Assembly: GCA_036374135.1 (NCBI GenBank)
Contig: DASUUK010000034.1
Span: 85,875-149,874 of the forward strand
Direction: 5' to 3'
Source of the DNA: Euzebyales bacterium
GTDB taxonomy: Bacteria > Actinomycetota > Nitriliruptoria > Euzebyales > JAHELV01
Length of the DNA stretch: 64,000 nucleotides
The notes below the pieces were generated by a model. The model was not told the origin of the DNA and did no database searches. It saw only the letters and a program-made list of their open reading frames with translations. This document shows, in pieces, positions 54,873 to 63,248 of this stretch; the first letter of the stretch is position 1; the number at the start of each line of letters is the position of its first letter. A program made the translations under genes and the position numbers.

Positions 54873-54947
54873 CCGCCAGCCTCCCCTCCGATCCGCCAGG
54901 GGTGCCTGGCGCGGCGTGCGACGCCTCCGCCGCAGCCAGGTCGGCGT

Positions 54948-55553
54948 TCAGTCGGCCCGTGCCCGGCGGATCGCCAGCGCGACACGTCCGTAGCGGACGG
55001 CCGCGACGTAGTAGACCACGATGCCGGCGAGCGTCGCCGTCCAGGCGACGACCTCGATCACCGGCGCGCCGCTCCAGTCGACGCCGGCCAACAGGAACGC
55101 CGGCACGCCGATCATCAGCAGCGCCGTGGCCAACTTGCCCACCCGGCTGACCGGGATCGGTGGGACGCCGCCGAACCACACCAGGCTCACCGCCAGCACG
55201 ACCACGTCGCGCAGCAGGATGAGCACGAGCAGTGGCCAGGGCAGTAGGCCCGCGATCAACAAGGTGATCGTCGCGGTCGCCAGCAGCAGGCGGTCGACCA
55301 GCGGGTCGACCATCTTGCCGATGCGTGACACCTGATCGAAGCGCCGCGCGACGTACCCGTCGATCCAGTCGGTCGCCGCGATCGCCACGAGCAGCCAGAA
55401 CGCCGCCAGGTAGCGCTGGGGACCGAGCACCACCCACGCGAACAGGGGCAGTCCGGCCAGGCGCACGGCGGTGATGGCGTTCGGCAGGGTGAGCAGGCGG
55501 TCGTGCACCTGCTCAGCGGCGTCTGATCGCCGTCCCGCGTCGAACAGCGGCAC
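54948..55553 (-). CDS. pgsA: CDP-alcohol phosphatidyltransferase (PgsA-like)
   Basis: The enzyme probably makes phosphatidylglycerol phosphate from CDP-diacylglycerol and glycerol 3-phosphate, or a related phospholipid. The 201-residue membrane protein has the family motif as DWIDGYVARRFDQVSRIGKMVDPLVDR near 62, with all three aspartates of DGx2ARx8Gx3Dx3D. Five or six hydrophobic helices follow. It corresponds to the PgsA2 gene (Rv1822) near the mycobacterial gcvH-garA locus. Substrate could also be inositol or another alcohol; sequence alone does not decide. Confidence 0.87.
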   Translation of the reverse strand: MPLFDAGRRSDAAEQVHDRLLTLPNAITAVRLAGLPLFAWVVLGPQRYLAAFWLLVAIAATDWIDGYVARRFDQVSRIGKMVDPLVDRLLLATATITLLIAGLLPWPLLVLILLRDVVVLAVSLVWFGGVPPIPVSRVGKLATALLMIGVPAFLLAGVDWSGAPVIEVVAWTATLAGIVVYYVAAVRYGRVALAIRRARAD

Positions 55554-55814
55554 CTACGACATCCTTCGGTCGTCGCGTGTGCCACAACGCTACTGCCTCG
55601 ACCGCTGTCACGGTGCGTTCGCCGGGCCGCTCGGGCGACCGGCCTCTTCCGCGCTCGACCCGGCACCACCGCGGTACGCCGACAGCAGTCGCCGGCGCCC
55701 GGCACGCCCTCATCGCCGCCGACCTCGAACCCGGCGGTCGCCCATCCCGGCCCGCTGGCGGGGCGCGTGTGGCCGCGCTACGCTGCCAGCGCAGACCGCC
55801 GCCGCGCGGTCTGA

Positions 55815-55893
55815 CGGGATGTGGCCCAGTTTGGTCTAGGGCGCCGGTCTGGGGGACCGGAGATCCCCGGTTCAAATCCGGGCATCCCGACCA
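55815..55893 (+). tRNA. tRNA-Pro, anticodon GGG
   Basis: A full cloverleaf is seen: acceptor CGGGATG/CATCCCG (55815-55821, 55883-55889), D stem GCCC/GGGC, anticodon stem CCGGT/ACCGG with loop CTGGGGG (anticodon GGG at 55851-55853), T stem CCCGG/CCGGG around TTCAAAT, discriminator A at 55890 and an encoded CCA at 55891-55893. It lies alone between pgsA and oleA. Confidence 0.95.
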
Positions 55894-55976
55894 CGCATCT
55901 GCGTCCAACGGTTCGGCCCGTCGGTGCGGCGGGAGGTGGGCGGCCGGGCGGATCGACCGGCCCGCGCCCGGCGTTC

Positions 55977-56004
55977 ACGCGACACATACCACGCGACACA
56001 TACC
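55977..56004. repeat. 14-bp tandem repeat upstream of oleA
   Basis: ACGCGACACATACC occurs twice in exact tandem, ending 46 bases before the oleA start. Position and spacing (14 bp) make it a possible activator or repressor site, or part of the promoter. The 157-bp gap from the tRNA to oleA otherwise holds only an AAAGGA ribosome-binding site. Confidence 0.7.
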
Positions 56005-56050
56005 ATCGGAGGCTGGTGGACGCCATGTCCGCGGGTTCAAAGGATGATGC

Positions 56051-57079
56051 GTGGCTCGATCCCAGCAGTTCTCCAACGTCGTCGTCTCGGGTCTCGCGCA
56101 CGTGGATGCGCCGCACGTCGTCAGCAGCAGTGAGATCGAAGCGCAGCTGGCCGACACCCTCCAGCGCCTCGGGATGCCGGCCGGAACGCTGGGAGGCCTG
56201 GCCGGCATCACGGAACGACGGTTCTGGGACGAGGGCACGCGACCCAGCGATGCGGCGGCGATGGCAGGCGCCAAGCTGCTGGCCGACGTCGGTGTGGACC
56301 GCCGTGACGTCGGCGCGCTGATCAACACCAGCGTCGACCGTGACTGGCTCGAGCCGTCGACGGCGTGCATCGTCCACCACAAGCTCGGCCTCGCGCCGGA
56401 CGCACTCAACTTCGACGTGGGCAACGCCTGCCTGGGCTTCATCAACGGCATGGCGCTCACCGCCGCGATGATCGAGCGTGGCGACATCGACCACGGCATC
56501 GTCGTCGACGGCGAGAGCGCGCGGGTCGTGGTGGAGTCCACGATCGCGCGGCTCGCCGACCCCGCGTGTGACCGCGACCTGTTCCGTTCCTCGTTCGCGA
56601 CCTTGACGCTGGGCTCGGGTGCCGCCGCCATGTTGCTGTCGCGACGTGAGATGGCCGACGACGGCCATCCGTTCCACGGCGTCGTCTCACGGGCGGCGAC
56701 CGAGCACAACGAGCTGTGCCAGGGTCAGCCCGACGACATGCGCACCGATGCGGCCGGGCTGCTGACTGCGGGGCTCGCGCTGGCCAGGGAGACGTGGCGT
56801 GACGCGGTCGACGTCTTCGACTGGTCCGCGGACGCCATCGACGCCGCCTTCATCCACCAGGTCAGCCGCGCGCACACACGCTCGGTCATCGGCGCGCTGG
56901 GGTTGCGCGAGGACCGCATCCCACTGCTGTACCCCGAACACGGCAACATCGGACCGGCGGGCCTGGTGATCACGTGGTCCAAGGAGGTCGACGCGGGCCG
57001 GCTCACGCCCGGCGACCGGCTGGCACTACTGGGCATCGGCAGCGGGCTGAACTGCGCCATGGCCGACGTGCGGTGGTGA
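56051..57079 (+). CDS. oleA: OleA: head-to-head acyl-CoA condensing thiolase
   Basis: OleA joins two fatty acyl-CoAs in a non-decarboxylative Claisen condensation to a 2-alkyl-3-ketoacid, the first step of long-chain olefin synthesis. The 342-residue thiolase-fold protein has the OleA pattern: INTSVDRDWLEPSTACIVHH near 91 with the base glutamate at about 101, the nucleophile in DVGNACLGFINGMA (Cys127), FIHQVSRAH near 274 and EHGNIGPAGLVI near 302. These separate it from FabH. GTG 56051 follows AAAGGA by six bases. It is followed by oleB, oleC and oleD. Confidence 0.93.
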   Translation: MARSQQFSNVVVSGLAHVDAPHVVSSSEIEAQLADTLQRLGMPAGTLGGLAGITERRFWDEGTRPSDAAAMAGAKLLADVGVDRRDVGALINTSVDRDWLEPSTACIVHHKLGLAPDALNFDVGNACLGFINGMALTAAMIERGDIDHGIVVDGESARVVVESTIARLADPACDRDLFRSSFATLTLGSGAAAMLLSRREMADDGHPFHGVVSRAATEHNELCQGQPDDMRTDAAGLLTAGLALARETWRDAVDVFDWSADAIDAAFIHQVSRAHTRSVIGALGLREDRIPLLYPEHGNIGPAGLVITWSKEVDAGRLTPGDRLALLGIGSGLNCAMADVRW

Positions 57080-57954
57080 GCGTGGGCGAGTTCGCCCGCC
57101 CCGCAGGTGTGCTGCGCTACGTCGACCGCGGCACCGGTCCGGCCGTCGTCTGCGTCCACGGCAACCCGACGTGGTCGTACTACTACCGGAACCTCGCGCA
57201 GGTGCTCGCCGACGACCACCGCGTCATCGTGCCGGACCACCTGGGCATGGGACGCTCCGACGTCCCGTCACCGCGGCACTACGCCTACGATCTCGCCGCG
57301 CGGGTCGACGACTTCGGCGCCCTGATGGACCACCTGCGGGTCGGGACGGACGCACCGGCCACCCTGGTCGTCCACGACTGGGGCGGTGCCATCGCGCTGA
57401 CCTGGGCGACCCGCCACCCGGACAGGGTCGGTCGGTTGGTTGTGACCAACACCGCCGCCTTCCCGCTCCTGCCCGGCCACCGGGTACCGTGGCTGCTGTG
57501 GCCGTCCCGCGTACCCGTGCTCGGTGAGGCGCTCGTGTGCGGCGCGAACGCCTTCGTGCGCGGCACCCTGCGCCTCGGCGTGCGGCGACGACACCTGCCC
57601 CCGGCGGTACGACGCGCCTACCGCGAGCCCTACGGCACGTGGCACGACCGCATCGGGATCCTGCGGTTCGTCCGTGACGTTCCCGAAGGACCGGGTGGGC
57701 GGACCCACCCGCTGCTGGTCGAGACCGCGGCGAACCTCCACCGGCTCGCTGACCGGCCGGCACAGATCGTGTGGGGACTGCGCGACCCGGTGCTGACCGC
57801 GCCCTACCTGGACGCATGGCGACGGACGTTGCCGGACGCGGAGGTCCACGCGCTCGACGACGCAGGCCACCTCGTGCTCGAGGACGCCGCCGAGGCGGTG
57901 CCGTTGATCGCCGCGTTCCTCGCACGCACGGCGTCGGCGGTGACCCACCCATGA
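57076..57954 (+). CDS. oleB: OleB: beta-lactone decarboxylase (alpha/beta hydrolase)
   Basis: OleB converts the beta-lactone made by OleC into a cis-olefin and CO2. The 292-residue haloalkane-dehalogenase-like hydrolase has the oxyanion segment VCVHGNPTWSYYYRNL near 25, the nucleophile Asp101 in LVVHDWGGAIALTWA and the histidine in DDAGHLVLED near 265. GTG 57076 overlaps the oleA stop as GTGA, and its own stop overlaps oleC as ATGA. In actinobacteria such as Micrococcus OleB and OleC are fused; here they are separate but coupled. Confidence 0.9.
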   Translation: MSVGEFARPAGVLRYVDRGTGPAVVCVHGNPTWSYYYRNLAQVLADDHRVIVPDHLGMGRSDVPSPRHYAYDLAARVDDFGALMDHLRVGTDAPATLVVHDWGGAIALTWATRHPDRVGRLVVTNTAAFPLLPGHRVPWLLWPSRVPVLGEALVCGANAFVRGTLRLGVRRRHLPPAVRRAYREPYGTWHDRIGILRFVRDVPEGPGGRTHPLLVETAANLHRLADRPAQIVWGLRDPVLTAPYLDAWRRTLPDAEVHALDDAGHLVLEDAAEAVPLIAAFLARTASAVTHP

Positions 57955-59687
57955 CGACCACCGGCGCCCGCGCATTGACGGGGACCGCCGACCTGCCCGC
58001 CGTGCTCGCCGGCCTGGTCACCAGCGCCCACGAGACCGCCGACCGCGCGGCGCTCGTGATGGCCGACGGCCGGCGACTGACGAACGCCGCCCTGCTCGAG
58101 CGCGTGCAGCACGCGGCCGCCGGGTTCTCCGCGCTCGGCATCGGACGCGGTGCCCGCACCGTCGTGCTGACGCCGCCGGCCCCCGACTTCATGGTGGTCA
58201 TGTTCGCGCTGCTGGCCTGCGGCGCGGTGCCGGTGCTGATCGACCCGGGCATCGGACCCCGGCGCGTGCGTGCGGCACTGCCGGCGGTCGCACCGGTCGC
58301 CTTCGTCGGCTCGCGGCGGGCGCATGTGGCGCGTCGGCTGCTGGGGCTCGCGCCGACCGCTCGGCACCTCGTGCTGACCGAAGGGGACCGGCCGTCGCGG
58401 TCGGTGACCGGGTCAGGGGTCGTGTCGTTGGACGACGTCGAGCGCGCGGGCCGGAACACGGGCACCGGCTGGCGTCCGCAGGCCGATGCGTACGACGCCG
58501 CGTTGCTGTTCACCTCGGGCTCGACGGGCGCCCCGAAGGCCGCCGTGTACCGTCATCCCCACTTCGCGGCGCAACTCGCGGCGTTGCGCACCACCTACGA
58601 CCTGCGCCCCGGCGAGGTCACGGTCGCGACGTTCCCGCCGTTCGCCCTGTTCGGGCCCGCGCTCGGCCAGACCACCGTGCTGCCCACGATGGACTTCACG
58701 CGGCCGGCGTCGGCGGACCCCACCCATCTGCGCGCCGTCGTTGCAGACCACCGTGCGGACCTGCTGTTCGCGTCGCCGGCGCTGCTGGCGTCCCTGGCGC
58801 ATCACGGGCGCCCGTTGCCGTCGCTGCGCCTGGTGCTGTCGGCCGGCGCACCGGTGCCGACCCACGTCGTGGCCGCCATCGATGCCCTGCTGCCGGACGG
58901 CGCGGCGGTGTCGACGCCGTACGGCATGACCGAGGCGCTGCCTGTCAGCGCGATCGCCGGCGACGAGCTGCGTGCCGCCGCCGGACTGCACGACCCGCCA
59001 CGCGGTGTGTGCGTCGGCCGCCCCGTGCCCGGCACCGCCGTCACGGTGGTCGGCGTCGATGACGCGCCGCTCGCGACGATCGACGACGCGGCCGCGCTGC
59101 CGGACGGCCAGGTGGGCGAGCTCGTCGTGGCGGGTCCGCAGGTGACGGAGTCCTATGTCGACCGGCCCGACGCCACCGCTCGGGCGAAGACGACGTGGGA
59201 CGGCCGCACCGCCCACCGCACGGGCGACCTGGCGTGGCGCGACGCCCAGGGTCGGCTGTGGTTCTGCGGCCGGACGGTCCACCGTGTGCGCACCGACCGC
59301 GGGCCGCTCGATCCGCTGCCGGTCGAGCAGCTCGTGCTCGACCATCCGCACGTGTGGCGCGCCGCACTGGTCGGCGTGCCCGACGGTGCGGTGCAGCGTC
59401 CCGTGCTGGTGGTCCAGCACACCGCCGACGCGACGTCGCTGCTGCGTAGGTGGTCGCCCGAGGGTCGCGCGCGACGCCGCGCCCTGGTCGCCGATCTGCG
59501 CGCACGACTGGATGCGCATCCGCACGGTGCCGCGGTGAGCGACGTGCTCCTGCGGTCGCGGATGCCGGTCGACGCGCGCCACAACGCCAAGATCGGCTAC
59601 GAGCAGCTCGCGCGATGGGTCGTGGCACGTGAGCGCCGGCGTCCGGCGTGGGTCGGACGGCGGGCGTTCGGCGGGGGTGCGACATGA
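57951..59687 (+). CDS. oleC: OleC: beta-lactone synthetase (AMP-forming ligase family)
   Basis: OleC uses ATP to close the 2-alkyl-3-hydroxy acid to a beta-lactone. The 578 residues carry the adenylate-forming motifs: LLFTSGSTGAPKAAVYRHP near 185, STPYGMTEALP near 321, HRTGDLAWRD near 422 and the C-terminal lysine in DARHNAKIGYEQLARW near 545. ATG 57951 overlaps the oleB stop. It is a stand-alone enzyme, unlike the OleBC fusion of several actinobacteria. The order oleA-oleB-oleC-oleD is complete and collinear. Confidence 0.92.
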   Translation: MTTTGARALTGTADLPAVLAGLVTSAHETADRAALVMADGRRLTNAALLERVQHAAAGFSALGIGRGARTVVLTPPAPDFMVVMFALLACGAVPVLIDPGIGPRRVRAALPAVAPVAFVGSRRAHVARRLLGLAPTARHLVLTEGDRPSRSVTGSGVVSLDDVERAGRNTGTGWRPQADAYDAALLFTSGSTGAPKAAVYRHPHFAAQLAALRTTYDLRPGEVTVATFPPFALFGPALGQTTVLPTMDFTRPASADPTHLRAVVADHRADLLFASPALLASLAHHGRPLPSLRLVLSAGAPVPTHVVAAIDALLPDGAAVSTPYGMTEALPVSAIAGDELRAAAGLHDPPRGVCVGRPVPGTAVTVVGVDDAPLATIDDAAALPDGQVGELVVAGPQVTESYVDRPDATARAKTTWDGRTAHRTGDLAWRDAQGRLWFCGRTVHRVRTDRGPLDPLPVEQLVLDHPHVWRAALVGVPDGAVQRPVLVVQHTADATSLLRRWSPEGRARRRALVADLRARLDAHPHGAAVSDVLLRSRMPVDARHNAKIGYEQLARWVVARERRRPAWVGRRAFGGGAT

Positions 59688-59733
59688 CCGCCACCACGGC
59701 CGTGACCCGGCGTGCCCGTGGGGTCCTGGAGCC

Positions 59734-60750
59734 GTGACCCGGCACGTTCTCGTGACCGGCGGCGGTGGTGTCGTGGGCGGCGCGGTCGTCAGGGCGCTGC
59801 TGGCGCGAGGCGTCCGGGTCCGGTCGCTGGCGCGTGGCGACTACCCGGCGCTGCGCGCGCTGGGCGTCGAGACGGTGCGCGGCGACGTCGCGGACCTCGC
59901 CACCGTGGAACGGGCCGTCGCGGGGTGCGACGCCGTCATCCACACGGCCGCCAAGGCCGACATGACGCTCGATCCGCGCCCGTTCGTCACCACCAACATC
60001 GTCGGCACCGCCAACGTGGTCGCGGCCTGCCGTCGGCGCGGCGTGCCGCGGCTGGTCCACACGTCGACGCCGAGCGTCGTCGACGCCGGTGCGTCGATCG
60101 CCGGCGGCGACGAGTCGCTGCCGTACCAGGATCACCACGACGCCCCGTACCCGCAGACCAAGGCGCGTGCCGAGCGTCTGGTGCTGGCTGCCGACGGCGA
60201 TGGGCTGGCGACCGTCGCGCTGCGTCCGCACCTGGTGTGGGGTCCCGGCGACACGCAACTGACAGCACGGGTCCTGTCCAGAGCCCGCGCCGGCCGGCTG
60301 CGCCTGATCGACCACGGCACCGCGGTCGTCGACGCGACCTACATCGACGACGCCGCCGCCGCGCATGTGTGCGCGCTCGACGCGCTGGACGTGACGGCGG
60401 CGCCCGGTCGTTGCCCGGTTGCCGGGCGCGCCTTCTTCGTCGGGTCGGGCCATCCGCTGCCGATCGCCACGATGATCAACGGACTGCTCGACGCCGCTGG
60501 TCTGCCACCCGAGCGGCGCAGCGTGCCGTTCCCCGTCGCGTTCGCCGCCGGCGCGGCATGCGAGGCCCTGTGGCGCGCGACGCGCCGGACCTCCGAGCCG
60601 CCGATCACCAGGTTCCTCGCGCGGCAGCAGGCGACCGACCACTGGTTCGATCTCACCGCGGCGCGCCGTGACCTGGGGTACGTCCCACACGTGACGCCCG
60701 ACGACGGCTTCCGACGGCTGGCGGCGGCGCTGCAGATGAACGCTGGATGA
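59734..60750 (+). CDS. oleD: OleD: NADPH-dependent 2-alkyl-3-ketoacid reductase
   Basis: OleD reduces the OleA product to the 2-alkyl-3-hydroxy acid. The 338-residue extended SDR of the 3-beta-hydroxysteroid dehydrogenase family has VTGGGGVVGGAVVRALLARG at 7-26, HTAAKADMTLDP near 73, the serine-threonine segment LVHTSTPSVVDAG near 107 and YPQTKARAE near 142 (catalytic tyrosine and lysine). GTG 59734 begins 47 bp after oleC, preceded by GGAG. It completes the four-gene olefin set. Confidence 0.9.
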   Translation: MTRHVLVTGGGGVVGGAVVRALLARGVRVRSLARGDYPALRALGVETVRGDVADLATVERAVAGCDAVIHTAAKADMTLDPRPFVTTNIVGTANVVAACRRRGVPRLVHTSTPSVVDAGASIAGGDESLPYQDHHDAPYPQTKARAERLVLAADGDGLATVALRPHLVWGPGDTQLTARVLSRARAGRLRLIDHGTAVVDATYIDDAAAAHVCALDALDVTAAPGRCPVAGRAFFVGSGHPLPIATMINGLLDAAGLPPERRSVPFPVAFAAGAACEALWRATRRTSEPPITRFLARQQATDHWFDLTAARRDLGYVPHVTPDDGFRRLAAALQMNAG

Positions 60751-60859
60751 ACGGCCTGCGCCACCTGACGCTGACCGCGTCCGGCTGAAGCCGCCCTGGA
60801 CACCGGTCGTTGCAGTCCCACGCGTGCGACACTTCGCTGCACGACGAAGGAGGTCAGCG

Positions 60860-62329
60860 GTGGTGGATGCGCGTCCGGGTCTGTGGATCGATGGCGGAAG
60901 TGCGGCGGGTGCCGCCGATGCCATCGTCGTCGAGAACCCTTCGTCGGGCGAGGCGATCGCGCACGTGTCCGCCGCCGACGCCGGCGACGTGGACCGCGCG
61001 GTCGCCTCGTCGCGTGCGGCGTACCGACGGTGGCGCTGGATGTCCGCCAACGAGCGGGCCGAGTTGCTCCACGAGGCCGCCGCACGCACCACGGCGATGG
61101 CCGATCAGCTCGTCGACGCGCTGCTGACCGAACAGGGCAAGGCGCGTCCCGAGCAGGAGGAGGAGGTCGAATGGTCCGCCACGACGCTGCGGTACTACGC
61201 CGAGCTCGCGCGCAACAGCCGCGGGCGCGTGGTGCCCAGTGGCGAGCCAAGGACCCAGCTGAACCTGGTGATCAACGAGCCGTACGGCGTGGTCGGCGCG
61301 ATCGTCCCGTGGAACTTCCCGCTGCTGCTGCTCGCGTGGAAGCTGGCGCCGGCGCTGGCGGCGGGAAACACCGTCGTGGTCAAGCCGAGTGAGCTGACAC
61401 CGCTGGTCACGCTGGAATGGATCGCGGCGTGCTTCGACCACCTGCCGCCCGGGGTTGTGAACGTGGTCGCGGGCACGGGACCTGTCGCCGGTGAGGCACT
61501 CGTCGCCCACCCGGACGTGCGCGTCGTGGCGATGACCGGGTCGGTCGCCACGGGACAGCGCATCGCGACGGTGGCCGCACCGATGATGAAACACACCCAT
61601 CTCGAGCTGGGAGGCAAGGATGCGTTCGTCGTCGCGCCCGACGCGACGATCGCCGAATCGGTCGAGGCGCTGACGTACGCGGCGTTGTTCAACGCCGGGC
61701 AGGTGTGCACGTCGGCCGAGCGCATCTACGTGCCCTCGGGCATGCACGACGAGTTCGTCGAGGCCGCCGCGGCACGGGCCGTGACCATCCGCGTCGGAGA
61801 TCCGACCGGCGACGGCATCGACATGGGGCCGATGGCGGCCCAGCGCTTCCGCGACGCGGTCGACGGTCACATCCGCGAGGCCGTGGACCGCGGCGCGCGG
61901 GTGATCACCGGCGGCGCGGTGCCGGACGGCCTCGACCGGGGCTGGTTCTACTCCCCCACCGTCGTCGCCGATGTGGACCACGGCATGACCATCATGCGCG
62001 ACGAGACCTTCGGGCCGGTGCTGCCGATCATGCGCTACGACTCGATCGACGAGGCGATCGCCTACGTCAACGACAGCCCGATGGGTCTCGGCGCGACGCT
62101 GCGGTCCAGCGATCCCGTGCTCGTCAAGCGGTTCTTCGAGGAGGTCGAAGTCGGGACCGTGTGGATCAACGACCCGTTGACCGACAACTACGCCGGCCCC
62201 TTCGGCGGCATGAAGCTCACGGGCGGCGGTCGCGAACTGGGTGAGGAGGGACTGGCGTCGTTCCAGCAGACCAAGCACGTCCACTGGGACATGAGTGCCG
62301 AGGTCAAAGACTACTGGTACCCGTACTGA
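60860..62329 (+). CDS. NAD(P)-dependent aldehyde dehydrogenase
   Basis: The 489-residue ALDH has PWNFPLLLLAWKLAPALAAGNT near 152, the general-base glutamate in HLELGGKDAFVV near 252, and the catalytic cysteine in FNAGQVCTSAERIYV near 286. The cap segment GPFGGMKLTGGGRELGEEGL near 450 resembles betaine- and succinate-semialdehyde-type enzymes, but the substrate is not fixed. GTG 60860 follows AAGGAGG by six bases. It follows oleD by about 110 bp, so it may oxidise fatty aldehydes linked to the ole pathway, or betaine aldehyde. Its 3' end overlaps the convergent GAF-ANTAR gene by 26 bp. Confidence 0.9.
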   Translation: MVDARPGLWIDGGSAAGAADAIVVENPSSGEAIAHVSAADAGDVDRAVASSRAAYRRWRWMSANERAELLHEAAARTTAMADQLVDALLTEQGKARPEQEEEVEWSATTLRYYAELARNSRGRVVPSGEPRTQLNLVINEPYGVVGAIVPWNFPLLLLAWKLAPALAAGNTVVVKPSELTPLVTLEWIAACFDHLPPGVVNVVAGTGPVAGEALVAHPDVRVVAMTGSVATGQRIATVAAPMMKHTHLELGGKDAFVVAPDATIAESVEALTYAALFNAGQVCTSAERIYVPSGMHDEFVEAAAARAVTIRVGDPTGDGIDMGPMAAQRFRDAVDGHIREAVDRGARVITGGAVPDGLDRGWFYSPTVVADVDHGMTIMRDETFGPVLPIMRYDSIDEAIAYVNDSPMGLGATLRSSDPVLVKRFFEEVEVGTVWINDPLTDNYAGPFGGMKLTGGGRELGEEGLASFQQTKHVHWDMSAEVKDYWYPY

Positions 62330-63056
62330 CGACCCGTCGCGTGCGGTGCAGGTCGTCGGTCGACAACCGGTGCTCCACCACGTCGGTCGCGACGGTCCGC
62401 AGCCGCTGACCGTTCGCGCGGGCGTGATCGCGCAGCATCTCGAACGCCTCGGACACCGTCACGCCGCAGGTGGCAGCGACGAAGCCCTTGGCCTGCTCGA
62501 TGAGCACCCGCGAGTCCAGTGCTCCCTGCAGTTGCCGGGTGACCTGCTCGCGGCGCTCGTCGTCGGAGCCGTGCATCAGGTACAGCGTCGAGATGTCCGC
62601 GAACGCGGCACCGAGCTTGCGCTGGTTCTCATCGAGCTTCCCGGGCTCGGTGCGGTAGAGGTTGAGTGCGCCGAACACCTGCTCCTCGTAGTGCAGCGGG
62701 TAGCTGAACACGGCGAGCATGCCCGCGTCGACGGCGCGCGGTCCGAACTTCGGGAACCGGCTGTCGTCGCGCAGATCGGGCGCGAACACCTGCTCGGCGG
62801 TCTTGTACGCCCGCAGGCACGGGCCCTCGTCGAGTTCGATCTGGAGATCCTCGAGGTGCTTGAGCACTTCGTCCGACGACGACACGAACCGCAGGTCGTC
62901 GTTGTCGTCGACCAGCATCACGCCGGCACCGGCGACTTCGAGCACGTCCCTGAGCTCGCCGGCGAGGTCGGAGAGCACATCGTCGAGATCGTACTGACGC
63001 ACGAGCGTCCGGGCGAAGCGCTGCAGCAATGTGAAGGCTCCTGCGTCGTCGACCAC
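62304..63056 (-). CDS. GAF-ANTAR RNA-binding antitermination regulator
   Basis: The 250-residue protein joins a GAF sensor domain (about 10-165), with LVDDNDDLRFVSSSDEVLKHLE near 48, LDEGPCLRAYKT near 76 and FSYPLHYEEQVFGALNLY near 117, to a C-terminal ANTAR domain. The latter contains LQGALDSRVLIEQAKGFVAATCGVTVSEAFEMLRDHAR near 178-215. ANTAR proteins bind paired RNA hexaloops and prevent transcription termination. The signal and target are unknown. It is convergent with the aldehyde dehydrogenase gene, with 26 bp of overlap at the 3' ends. Confidence 0.9.
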   Translation of the reverse strand: MVDDAGAFTLLQRFARTLVRQYDLDDVLSDLAGELRDVLEVAGAGVMLVDDNDDLRFVSSSDEVLKHLEDLQIELDEGPCLRAYKTAEQVFAPDLRDDSRFPKFGPRAVDAGMLAVFSYPLHYEEQVFGALNLYRTEPGKLDENQRKLGAAFADISTLYLMHGSDDERREQVTRQLQGALDSRVLIEQAKGFVAATCGVTVSEAFEMLRDHARANGQRLRTVATDVVEHRLSTDDLHRTRRVVSTGTSSL

Positions 63057-63248
63057 TCGTCACCTCCCGGTCGTCTGCGATCGTGTCACGCACTACCTCA
63101 CATCCCCACCGGTACTGTCCGTCACACAACTGGGCGACGCGTCGACAGGCACCGGTGCGTTGGCCGCTCGGCCACGGATCCGGCATCCGGCCGGTCACAT
63201 CTGCCCCGTCGGGCGGCACGTCGGCGGATGTGACCGACGCTGCGCGGG

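Noticed and set aside
54390..55437. Extension of the FHA protein frame back to 55437
   Set aside because: The upstream part is an out-of-frame reading of gcvH and pgsA. The family start and the one-base overlap with the gcvH stop fix ATG 54387.
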